64,000 bases of DNA from Exiguobacterium sp. s48 (GTDB lineage Bacteria; Bacillota; Bacilli; Exiguobacteriales; Exiguobacteriaceae), in NCBI RefSeq assembly GCF_018617395.1, contig NZ_JACSKC010000001.1, positions 62,001-126,000 of the forward strand, given 5' to 3'. The notes under the pieces are model-generated. The model had not been told where the DNA came from, made no database searches, and worked only from the letters and a program-made list of their open reading frames with translations. Of this stretch, positions 25,642-33,310 are shown piece by piece (the stretch's first letter is position 1; the number at the start of each line of letters is the position of its first letter). A program made the translations under genes and the position numbers.

Positions 25642-27108
25642 TCATATTGTCAGAGGTATGTCCTCTAACATCGATCGTGCGGCGAATTGTCCTGAAAGCG
25701 TCACCATCGGGCTGCCGCCTCCAGGATGGGTCGAACCTCCCGCAAACCAAATGTTCGAGACGTCCGTCGACCGGCCTTCAGGTCTAAAGAATGCACCCTT
25801 TTTCGAGTTGGCCGATGTTCCATATAGTGCCCCGTAATACGCATAAAAATCGCGGGTCAAATCTTGCGGGGTCACACGCTTATGATAGAGCACCTCGTCA
25901 TCCTCCCAATCCACACCGAATTCACGTAAACGGCGACGAATCAAATGTTCATACGTATCCGCATCGATTTCGGTTAGGTGAGCTGGCGCGTTGACGAGAA
26001 TGAACAAGTTATCGCCTGCTTCGCCCATCGATGGGTCCGTGGCGGATGAATTCGAAATATAGATGGTCGGTTCGTCCGCATAGCGCTCTTGTTGAAAGAG
26101 TGCCTGAAATTCCCGTTCATAGTCATCTGAAAAGTAGACGTTATGGTGCGCCAAGTTCAATCGTTTCGACAATCCGATCATCAACACAAACGCAGAAATT
26201 GACGGTTCGACGGTGTCACGCGTCGGGACCGGGAAAGAGGGGCGGTCTTTGGCATCGACGAGTCGTGGGTATTGCGTCAAGAGTTCGCCATTAAGAAGGA
26301 CAGCGTCACACGAGATGACTTCTTGGTCATCGACGACGACCTCATGTGCTTTTCCGTTCAACACATCAATCTTCGTCACTTCATGACCGAGACGGAACGT
26401 CACGCCGAGTTCGCTTGCCCGTTTGGCGAATCCCTTTGCGATATTCCAGTTCCCACCCTTCGCAAAATAGACGCCTTCATTCAATTCCAAATGTGCGATG
26501 AGGGCAAACGTTCCGGGTGTCACGTATGGGCTGCTTCCAATGTACGTCGCATAGCGATCGAGTGCCTGGATGATACGCGGGTCCTTGAAGTATTTCTTGT
26601 GAAGGGCATGCAAACTTTGAAGTGGGTGTACTTTGACCATGTCCGCCCAAAGACCAGGATCTAACTTTGTCTCCATTTGTGTGAAGAAGCGTTTATTTGC
26701 AATAGCGAATAATTTCTCTGCTTCATCGAGATAGGCACGCATTTGATTATGCTTGAATTGATTACCCGTCAATCGTCGTACTTCGACTTCAAGCTTTGCC
26801 CGGTCAGCGCTGAATGTGAAGGATGATCCATCGGAATAGTGGTTGACGGTATGCTGGTCGAGTTTGATTAACTCAAAATAGTCATCCGGATTGGCACCGC
26901 TATTTCGGATGACCGAACGGAATACGTCCGGCATCGTAATCGTATTCGGACCGAAGTCGAACCGGTGACCGTCGGTGATGACGGGCATGAGTTTCCCGCC
27001 GACATGTTCATTTTTCTCGATGACCGTGACGTCATAACCACGCGCTGCGAGCGTGACGGCGGCGCTAAGTCCACCGAGTCCAGCTCCAATCACAACAATT
27101 TGTTTCAT
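25642..27108 (-). CDS. CrtP/CrtN-like carotenoid oxidoreductase 3
   Basis: A 488-residue FAD enzyme of the same family as the two plus-strand genes. The fold is VVIGAGLGGLSAAVTLAARG, EKNEHVGGKL; the closing motif is FAGGSTHPGGGSPMVTLSG, the form I associate with CrtP/CrtNc-type oxidases that convert a terminal methyl of a diapocarotene to aldehyde or acid. The frame extends to 27180, but ATG 27108 lies eight bases after AAGGGGG and begins the canonical MKQIVVIGAG. That Shine-Dalgarno is complementary to C-rich loops of the adjacent RNA. Fourth gene of the minus-strand operon, 26 bp after the glycosyltransferase. Confidence 0.85.
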   Translation of the reverse strand: MKQIVVIGAGLGGLSAAVTLAARGYDVTVIEKNEHVGGKLMPVITDGHRFDFGPNTITMPDVFRSVIRNSGANPDDYFELIKLDQHTVNHYSDGSSFTFSADRAKLEVEVRRLTGNQFKHNQMRAYLDEAEKLFAIANKRFFTQMETKLDPGLWADMVKVHPLQSLHALHKKYFKDPRIIQALDRYATYIGSSPYVTPGTFALIAHLELNEGVYFAKGGNWNIAKGFAKRASELGVTFRLGHEVTKIDVLNGKAHEVVVDDQEVISCDAVLLNGELLTQYPRLVDAKDRPSFPVPTRDTVEPSISAFVLMIGLSKRLNLAHHNVYFSDDYEREFQALFQQERYADEPTIYISNSSATDPSMGEAGDNLFILVNAPAHLTEIDADTYEHLIRRRLREFGVDWEDDEVLYHKRVTPQDLTRDFYAYYGALYGTSANSKKGAFFRPEGRSTDVSNIWFAGGSTHPGGGSPMVTLSGQFAARSMLEDIPLTI

Positions 27109-27134
27109 ACATGTGTCCCCCTTAAGACGTCTAC

Positions 27135-28202
27135 TTAGGAATAGTGACGACCTTTCCACGTGATCGGCAACCGTCTCCATTTACGTATGACGGCGTTCCC
27201 GAGTAAGGTCAAGTAAGCGATTAAACTGAGCGGATGGTACCATGTACCGGTGCCGATTGATTTGAGATCGACGGCTAGACGTGCAAACAGCACGAAGAGT
27301 GCCGCACTGATGGTCTGCCAACTCGGTGAAAAAATCCAAGCAAGCATGGCGGTCAACTGGATGCCATAATACGCCATAAAGTACAAAGCGAGTCCTACTG
27401 ATTCATTCATTCCCTTGAATACGTTTTTTGAAAACCCGGTCCATACTTCTTCGTTCGTCTCATACATATCGCAAGAGATGTATGGAGAGACTTGGACGAG
27501 TGAGGTGATTTTTTGATGACGTTTGAATGTTCGGCATAAATCGATATCATCAATCAATGACGTTCGAATGGCGGCATGTCCACCGACTTCCTCATAACTG
27601 CTTCGCTCGACGAGAACGTTCATCCCGTTCGCCGCCGCAAATGCAGGGTGTTTCACTTTACGCCAAAACAATGGGAGATGTTGGGCGATGAGCACGTGTT
27701 GCATGGGAATCAATAATTTCCCGAGAAATGTGGACGTCGGAAATTGGGGGAACCCGGATAAAAAGACAGCCTGCTCACGGACGAGTGTCGCATGCATGCG
27801 TGCGATAAAACTTGAATCAATCGTGACATCCGCATCTAAAAACAAGAGATACGGTTCCGTGGTGCGTATCGCCAACTGATGACAAGCGTGAACTTTTCCT
27901 GCCCAGTCACTTGGCAACGGGACTCCTTGAATGATTGTAAAACGAGCGTCGTCCGCGATGGCTCGATTCAATTTTTCGTATGTATCGTCTTCGGAACGAT
28001 CCTCATAGATGTAGACATGAGTCCCTTCCGGTATCGCCTGCTTCAAATTTGAAATCAATCGGTCGACGTGTCGTGACTCATTGCGCATCGGAATACAGAC
28101 AGCCGTTTCTGGTGACCGTACTGGAGCGGCAAGCGGTCTTAAAAACAATAGATTGACGACGGTGAAAATGAACATGAGGAGGGTGATCATCCATAAAATC
28201 AT
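27135..28202 (-). CDS. crtQ: Membrane family-2 glycosyltransferase (CrtQ/CruG-like)
   Basis: A 355-residue GT2 enzyme: one N-terminal membrane helix (1-22), a GT-A catalytic domain with AVCIPMRNES, EDRSEDDTY and the metal-binding LDADV (D123-A-D125), and C-terminal membrane helices (~275-325). Expected role: transfer of a sugar to a carotenoid hydroxyl or carboxyl, as CrtQ does in staphyloxanthin synthesis. The frame runs back to 28241, but ATG 28202 overlaps the acyltransferase stop (TAATG) after GGAGGGG and gives the normal leader MILWMITLLMFIF. Part of the minus-strand crt operon. Confidence 0.82.
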   Translation of the reverse strand: MILWMITLLMFIFTVVNLLFLRPLAAPVRSPETAVCIPMRNESRHVDRLISNLKQAIPEGTHVYIYEDRSEDDTYEKLNRAIADDARFTIIQGVPLPSDWAGKVHACHQLAIRTTEPYLLFLDADVTIDSSFIARMHATLVREQAVFLSGFPQFPTSTFLGKLLIPMQHVLIAQHLPLFWRKVKHPAFAAANGMNVLVERSSYEEVGGHAAIRTSLIDDIDLCRTFKRHQKITSLVQVSPYISCDMYETNEEVWTGFSKNVFKGMNESVGLALYFMAYYGIQLTAMLAWIFSPSWQTISAALFVLFARLAVDLKSIGTGTWYHPLSLIAYLTLLGNAVIRKWRRLPITWKGRHYS

Positions 28203-28897
28203 TAGCGTCCCCTCCCGAGTCGAAGCAACGTCTCCGTCCATTCAGCCAGATTGCGACGTGGTCGAAAGAGAGGTACATAGGCGTCAGACCGTATAATGAC
28301 GTCTTGTCGCACATCGTCATAGAGTTCTTCAAGTGCTCGCGCAATCTCTTGTTTTTGAGCTCGTCGTGTCGTGGTCGTTACGATAATCTTCCGAAAGCGT
28401 ACATATACGAGTGGCTCCGCATGGCTCTCGAACGAATAGTACATGGCACATAACTGCACGGTTTGGTCGTTCAGTAACAATGTCGCACCCGATTCAATCT
28501 CGACGGGGCGCAGTTCCTGAGGCATCTCTTGTCCTTGAGGGAACATCCATACGGATTTCCCAGACGTTAGTAATTCATTCGCATAGGCAAGTGAGGCACG
28601 TACGTCTGAGAGACTACCTTTTTTCACCGAAAAGGCACCGAGATGCCGAAAGAACGGGAAGCGATTTAGTCCATCCTCATCCATCAACACATGAATGTCA
28701 TGTCGTAAAAAGTGTTCATTGATCATATACATGATGAGGCCGTCCCACCATGCACTATGTGTACTTAAAAATAGTCCGGGAGTCGGGACATCGTCCGCTC
28801 GAATATAGATGTTATGGAACGATGGACGAATCTGACGTTCCCGTACGAACGTTGAAAATACATTATTGAACCACTTCTTTTTGTGTGATTCGATCAT
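28202..28897 (-). CDS. crtO: PlsC-type acyltransferase (CrtO-like)
   Basis: A 231-residue acyltransferase with the catalytic HX4D motif at H47-D52 (STHSAWWDG) and a later FPQGQE resembling the FPEG substrate-binding motif. Likely acylates the glycosyl residue of the carotenoid, as CrtO completes staphyloxanthin. The frame begins at 28915, but ATG 28897, eight bases after AGGAG, is better. It overlaps the upstream CruF-like gene by 35 bp and touches the glycosyltransferase (TAATG). Confidence 0.78.
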   Translation of the reverse strand: MIESHKKKWFNNVFSTFVRERQIRPSFHNIYIRADDVPTPGLFLSTHSAWWDGLIMYMINEHFLRHDIHVLMDEDGLNRFPFFRHLGAFSVKKGSLSDVRASLAYANELLTSGKSVWMFPQGQEMPQELRPVEIESGATLLLNDQTVQLCAMYYSFESHAEPLVYVRFRKIIVTTTTRRAQKQEIARALEELYDDVRQDVIIRSDAYVPLFRPRRNLAEWTETLLRLGRGR

Positions 28898-29612
28898 CGC
28901 GACCTCTCCTTTCAAGTAGAATCACTCCCGATGTGAGAATGCTGAGCAAACCGATTCCATAGAGACCGGCATTGACAGCGGTGACGCCGAAGAGCACATG
29001 TAGCATGACGAACAAATAGACGCCGTGCCGAATGAACAAGGAGTCGACTGTTCGTTCGTGACGCTGTAACAGCCAGGAGAAAATGAGGGATAACCCGAAC
29101 CAACCGATAAAGTTTTGTGTCGGAATGTCATAATATAGCCCATCATTTGCCCATTCCCAGTAGCCTTTCACATTTGCCGCCACAGGATCGATCGCCATAT
29201 CGAGCCATACGGCCAGAATCGGGACAAGCCATACTATATGTTGGCGGAACGTGAAGAGACGGGCCACAGCGAAACTTGATCCGATCACGGCAAGCCATGC
29301 CGCACCGATTGTGACAGGGACTCCAAACACTGTCGGACCGAACGCCTCAGCGTAGATGTACTCGCTGAATGGGAACCCCGTTTTCACACCGAGTGTTTCG
29401 ACTGCGATTGAACCGAAGAAAATAAACGGAACAATCCAAACACCTTGCCGGATTCCTTGATAAAGAATCGTTCCACCAATCGCCCCGGCTAGCCATAAAA
29501 AGACGGGGTTTGCCCACTCGAGCCAAGGCGGAAGTAAATCGAACCCAACTAAAATCAACCCAATGAAATACCAAACGATAAACCACTTCCAAATAAACGG
29601 ATACACTTTCAT
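28863..29612 (-). CDS. CruF-like carotenoid biosynthesis membrane protein (DUF422)
   Basis: A 249-residue integral membrane protein with about seven helices. Conserved-looking segments GFPFSEYIY, DMAIDPVAANVKGYWEW and PTQNFIGWF match the DUF422/CruF family, whose members hydrate the C-1,2 double bond of linear carotenoids. Hydration would supply the hydroxyl to which the adjacent glycosyltransferase attaches a sugar, giving 1-glycosyl apo-lycopene-like esters known from pigmented Bacillus species. ATG 29612 follows AGAGGTG. First gene of the minus operon; its promoter is not obvious (a TAGAAT element at 29636-29631 lacks a good -35). Confidence 0.78.
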   Translation of the reverse strand: MKVYPFIWKWFIVWYFIGLILVGFDLLPPWLEWANPVFLWLAGAIGGTILYQGIRQGVWIVPFIFFGSIAVETLGVKTGFPFSEYIYAEAFGPTVFGVPVTIGAAWLAVIGSSFAVARLFTFRQHIVWLVPILAVWLDMAIDPVAANVKGYWEWANDGLYYDIPTQNFIGWFGLSLIFSWLLQRHERTVDSLFIRHGVYLFVMLHVLFGVTAVNAGLYGIGLLSILTSGVILLERRGRDDRITQKEVVQ

Positions 29613-29673
29613 TCCATCACCTCTTCTCTCATTCTAAAGCTCATCTGAGTCTCCGTCTAACAAATGCATGCAC

Positions 29674-29703
29674 AAAAAAGAGCCTCGTCGAACGAGACTC
29701 TCA
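29674..29703 (-). terminator. Terminator of the ybaK-pssA unit
   Basis: On minus, GAGTCTCGT/ACGAGGCTC hairpin followed by six T, overlapping the end of pssA. Confidence 0.82.
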
Positions 29704-30399
29704 ATTAGCCATCCGCTTCCGTCTTTTCACGAACGAGAAGGCGATGAATAAAACATAAAACGGAACAGCGATGAACCAAAACGTCGGCCATTCTTTCCAA
29801 CGGGCGAACATCATATAGGTCACGTAGACAAGACTGATTGTAATGATGAATGAGTGACGTGGCAGTGGAACATCTTTAAAGCTCGGGATACGGACACGGC
29901 TGACCATCAACAGGGCGAGCCCTGTGAAGAAGATGGGCGTCAACAGTTCGCTAACGCGATCACCGAACGTCGTGATGACAGCGAGGAGACCACCTGCGGC
30001 CGTGATCGGGACACCAGAAAAATAACTCGCTGCAACGTTCGTCGCAGATAAATTGAAGCGCGCCAGGCGATAGGCACCGAATAACGGGAAGAGTGCCGCG
30101 AAAAACAATCCATAATTGCCGTAATCAATAAAAAACGTATAATAAGCGAGCATCGCCGGGGCGACACCGAATGTGACGATATCAGCGAGCGAGTCCAATT
30201 CTTTTCCAAAATCGCCAGCGACGCCGAGCATACGGGCGAGTCGTCCATCCAAACTATCGAGCATCATTGCGATGATAATTAACAGTGTGGCGTTAGAGAA
30301 GTCACCACGTGCGGCGTAGACGATCGCGACGACACCACAAAATAAATTTCCGAACGTAAAAGAGTTTGGAACCCACGAACGGATGCGTTCTTTCCACAT
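29701..30399 (-). CDS. pssA: PssA, CDP-diacylglycerol-serine O-phosphatidyltransferase
   Basis: A 232-residue membrane enzyme making phosphatidylserine from CDP-diacylglycerol and serine. The full CDP-alcohol phosphotransferase motif DG-X2-AR-X8-G-X3-D-X3-D is present (DGRLARMLGVAGDF, then GKELDSLAD). Six or so helices follow. The frame extends to 30489, but ATG 30399, nine bases after GGGGG, starts the typical SWVPNSFTFGNLFCG. Its partner enzyme phosphatidylserine decarboxylase is also in the window (47521) but unlinked; together they make phosphatidylethanolamine. It follows ybaK by 19 bp, so the two probably share a transcript. Confidence 0.9.
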   Translation of the reverse strand: MWKERIRSWVPNSFTFGNLFCGVVAIVYAARGDFSNATLLIIIAMMLDSLDGRLARMLGVAGDFGKELDSLADIVTFGVAPAMLAYYTFFIDYGNYGLFFAALFPLFGAYRLARFNLSATNVAASYFSGVPITAAGGLLAVITTFGDRVSELLTPIFFTGLALLMVSRVRIPSFKDVPLPRHSFIITISLVYVTYMMFARWKEWPTFWFIAVPFYVLFIAFSFVKRRKRMAN

Positions 30400-30418
30400 A
30401 ATTTTGCCCCCAGTGAGG

Positions 30419-30892
30419 TCATTGGCTGAACCAGTGACCGTTTGTAAATTGCAATAAATCTTTAGGTGATAATTCGATTTGATAGCCACGCTTTCCGGCA
30501 GAGATGATAATCGTCTCTTTGTCCTGAGCTACCTCGTGTACATACACAGGGAACGTTTTCTTCGCTCCAATCGGCGAGACGCCGCCTCGAATGTAACCGG
30601 TCAATGTCTCAAGTTCTTTCATTGGAACAGGCGATGCTTTCTTCGCCCCCCAAGCTTTTGCGGCTGCTTTTAAATCAATGTCACGCTCTCCAGAGATGAG
30701 AAAGAAGGCGTATTGCTTTTTCTCATTCATGAGACAAATCGTTTTATACAGATCCTCGAGCGGCTTATTCAATGTCATTGCCACATGCTTGGCCGAGACA
30801 TCGGTTTCATCCACTTCGTACGTATGGTAGGTGAACGGGATTTTCTTCTGTTTCAACTGCCGAGCGGCGTTTGTCAGCTGCATCTGACTCAT
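30419..30892 (-). CDS. ybaK: YbaK/EbsC-family aminoacyl-tRNA deacylase
   Basis: A 157-residue trans-editing protein of the YbaK type, which hydrolyses Cys-tRNA(Pro). The substrate-pocket lysine region (LEDLYKTICLMN), the ISGERDIDLKAAAKAWGAKK segment and the GYIRGGVSPIG loop are all as expected. No signal peptide; cytoplasmic. ATG 30892 follows AAAGGATG. It sits upstream of pssA in the same direction. Confidence 0.88.
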   Translation of the reverse strand: MSQMQLTNAARQLKQKKIPFTYHTYEVDETDVSAKHVAMTLNKPLEDLYKTICLMNEKKQYAFFLISGERDIDLKAAAKAWGAKKASPVPMKELETLTGYIRGGVSPIGAKKTFPVYVHEVAQDKETIIISAGKRGYQIELSPKDLLQFTNGHWFSQ

Positions 30893-31034
30893 CCTTTCGT
30901 GACCGACTTCTTTTAGAATAGCAAATCAACCAACTTCCCGGCAATTGAACTTCAAAAAACTTTTCAGTAAAGGAAGGAATTTGACGGAATGACGAAGAAA
31001 TGAACAGTGATTCATTTTTGAAGGAGGAATAAAA

Positions 31035-31769
31035 GTGGAAACGATTCAATTGACGACACACAATGGGGTAGGTTGGTTAAAACTAAACCGACCTGAAAAG
31101 CTGAACGCCTTGAATGAGACGTTGCTTCGTGAGATGAAAACGGCAATCGATGAATTTGAACAGGACGACGCGGTTCGCGTCATCGTCCTCGTCGGCGAGG
31201 GGCGGGCGTTCTCATCGGGACAAGATTTGACGATTGAGAGCGATGCTGACTATGGGGAATATTTAGAAGATGTGTATCATCCACTCGTCCGGGCGCTTGC
31301 ATCTTGCCGGAAGCCACTGATCGCAGGGATTCATGGCGTTGTCGCAGGAGCAGGACTCAGTTTGGCACTCGCGGCAGATGTTCGAATCGTCGCTGAATCG
31401 ACGAAGTTCAGTTCGGCGTTCATTAAAATCGGGTTGGTGGCGGATGCGGGCGGTCCGTATCACTTACGTCGACTCATGCGAGACGATCTCGCGTTAGATT
31501 GGCTCTGGAGTGGCAGTACGATTGACTCGGAAGCCGCACGGACATTCGGGCTCGTCACCGAGCTCGTGGAAGATGCGAGATACACGGAGCGATTGACTTC
31601 ATATGCGGAGTCGCTTGCTGCGAAATCAGCGGTCGCTGTTCAAGGGATGAAGGCGCTCATGCGAGCCACTTCATTTGAAGAAGGATTGAATGAAGAAATC
31701 GAGTGGCAACGGAAGTGTGGGGACACGGAAGTGCATCGCCAGGCGATGCAGGCATTCTTGATGAAATAA
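31035..31769 (+). CDS. Enoyl-CoA hydratase/isomerase family protein
   Basis: A 244-residue crotonase-fold enzyme. Visible are the N-terminal LNRPEKLNALNETL, the oxyanion-hole segments SSGQDL and GVVAGAGLSLALAADVRI, and a catalytic-loop region FIKIGLVADAGG with Asp where hydratases have Glu and Pro/Asp-Gly patterns as in PaaG-type isomerases. It could be an isomerase rather than a hydratase. GTG 31035 lies eight bases after AGGAGG. Transcribed alone; the other phenylacetate or beta-oxidation genes are not adjacent, so the pathway is undetermined. Confidence 0.82.
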   Translation: METIQLTTHNGVGWLKLNRPEKLNALNETLLREMKTAIDEFEQDDAVRVIVLVGEGRAFSSGQDLTIESDADYGEYLEDVYHPLVRALASCRKPLIAGIHGVVAGAGLSLALAADVRIVAESTKFSSAFIKIGLVADAGGPYHLRRLMRDDLALDWLWSGSTIDSEAARTFGLVTELVEDARYTERLTSYAESLAAKSAVAVQGMKALMRATSFEEGLNEEIEWQRKCGDTEVHRQAMQAFLMK

Positions 31770-31794
31770 AAAAAGCGGCCGCGGCCGCTTTTTT
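31768..31794. terminator. Bidirectional terminator between the crotonase and MATE genes
   Basis: Perfect palindrome AAAAGCGGCCGCGGCCGCTTTT (shown by its arms AAAAGCGGCC/GGCCGCTTTT) with A and T runs; serves both converging genes. Confidence 0.92.
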
Positions 31795-33151
31795 ATGTGG
31801 TTGATTTGGCTTCGAACTGGAAGCCTTTTTGTTGCCACGTTCCGTACTTCCAACGGCGGAACGCGAAGAATCCACGGAACCATTCATCGAGAGAGAAGGC
31901 GAGCCAAATCCCAAGGATGCCGAGTCCCATTTGAAGACCGAACAAGTAGCTGAACGCCACGGCGACACCCCACATCGAGGCGATTCCGATCATGACCGGG
32001 AAGCGGACGTCCCCAACGGACTTCAACGATCCCATCAGGACGATGTTCATGGCGCGACCCGGCTCTAAAATGAGCGTTGCCCATAAGATCGGCACACCGA
32101 CCGCGATGATGTCAGGGTTTGACGTGAAGAGTCCGAGTAGCGACTCGCTGAACACCGCTAAACCGAGAGAGGCGACGAACGAGGCGAACATGGCAATCTT
32201 CAAGGTCTTGACGGCGCGATGGTACGCCTCTTTGAAACGTTTGCCTCCGATATCTCGCGCAATCAAGAGCTGTGTCCCTTGCGCGACGGCAACGGTGAAC
32301 AAGAAGGCGAGCATCGACAAGTTCATGACGTATACACGAGCGGCGAGAGAGGCTTCCCCCATCGTCGCGATAAATCCGGTGATGATAATCTGTGAAGCTT
32401 GATACGACAAGTTCTCCCCGGCAGATGGAACGCCGATTTGAAGGAGTGACTGGATGTCATCTTTCTTCGGACGAATCACTTCTTTTAACGGGAAACGGAT
32501 CATGAGCTTCCGTTTGACGAGCCAGAACAAGAGGAGCATGGCGGCGAATCGTGCAATCACGATGGCCCAAGCGACACCGGCAACGCCAGTGACCGGAAGT
32601 CCGAACCAGCCGGTCACTGCAAAAATGGCTCCGACGGCGGTGATGATATCGATTAGAAGCGTCGCGAGCATGGCGTGCTTCGTCATTCCATGACTTCGGA
32701 GAATCGAACTGAGCGCCATGATGAGCGCTTCGGTGAATAACGACAAGCCGACGATTTGTAGGAACAACAGTCCGTGCGCGAACAGTTCGTCCGATAGTCC
32801 GAACAAGCGTAAGAACGTCTCACCGAACAAGAAGATGACGACGACCATGATCGCACCGAGCCACATGTTCAAACTGACGGCGGAGCGGGCGAAGTCACGA
32901 CTCTTCTTCATGCGCTGTGCCCCGATGGCCTGACCAATCAAGATGGTCGCCCCGACAGACGTCACACTGAAGACGATCAAGAACACGTTTAAGATTTGGT
33001 TGGCAACCCCGACGGCCGAAGCGGCGGCGTCTGAGTAGTGAGCGAGCATCAATGTGGCGATGATCCCGGTTCCCATGTGGAGGGCGAGTTCGATGAAAAT
33101 CGGCCACGACAGTTTGAACAGGGTGAGCTGTTCCGTTTGTTTCGTCTGCAT
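31793..33151 (-). CDS. MATE-family efflux transporter
   Basis: A 452-residue protein with 12 predicted helices in two halves, N-terminal LFKLSWPIFIELALHMGTG and later IGVPSAGENLSYQ being the repeated half signatures of MATE exporters. These use Na+ or H+ gradients to export cationic drugs. Closest functional guess is a NorM/DinF-like exporter. ATG 33151 follows AAGGGAGA. Monocistronic. Confidence 0.9.
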   Translation of the reverse strand: MQTKQTEQLTLFKLSWPIFIELALHMGTGIIATLMLAHYSDAAASAVGVANQILNVFLIVFSVTSVGATILIGQAIGAQRMKKSRDFARSAVSLNMWLGAIMVVVIFLFGETFLRLFGLSDELFAHGLLFLQIVGLSLFTEALIMALSSILRSHGMTKHAMLATLLIDIITAVGAIFAVTGWFGLPVTGVAGVAWAIVIARFAAMLLLFWLVKRKLMIRFPLKEVIRPKKDDIQSLLQIGVPSAGENLSYQASQIIITGFIATMGEASLAARVYVMNLSMLAFLFTVAVAQGTQLLIARDIGGKRFKEAYHRAVKTLKIAMFASFVASLGLAVFSESLLGLFTSNPDIIAVGVPILWATLILEPGRAMNIVLMGSLKSVGDVRFPVMIGIASMWGVAVAFSYLFGLQMGLGILGIWLAFSLDEWFRGFFAFRRWKYGTWQQKGFQFEAKSTT

Positions 33152-33273
33152 GTAGTGTATTCTCCCTTTTCTCTATAATTCTCTCTGTTAACTATTAATC
33201 TTATAAAAATGTCAATGGTCATCTTACTCCTTATGAAATGAAAAAGAAAGGGGTTTGCTAAATTATTTTCAAC

Positions 33274-33305
33274 AAAAAAATCACCCGAAGAAATCAGGTG
33301 ATTTT
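33274..33305 (-). terminator. Terminator of the cyclomaltodextrinase gene
   Basis: On minus, AAATCACC/GGTGATTT stem followed by T-run, just after the stop codon. Confidence 0.82.
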
Positions 33306-33310
33306 CGAAT

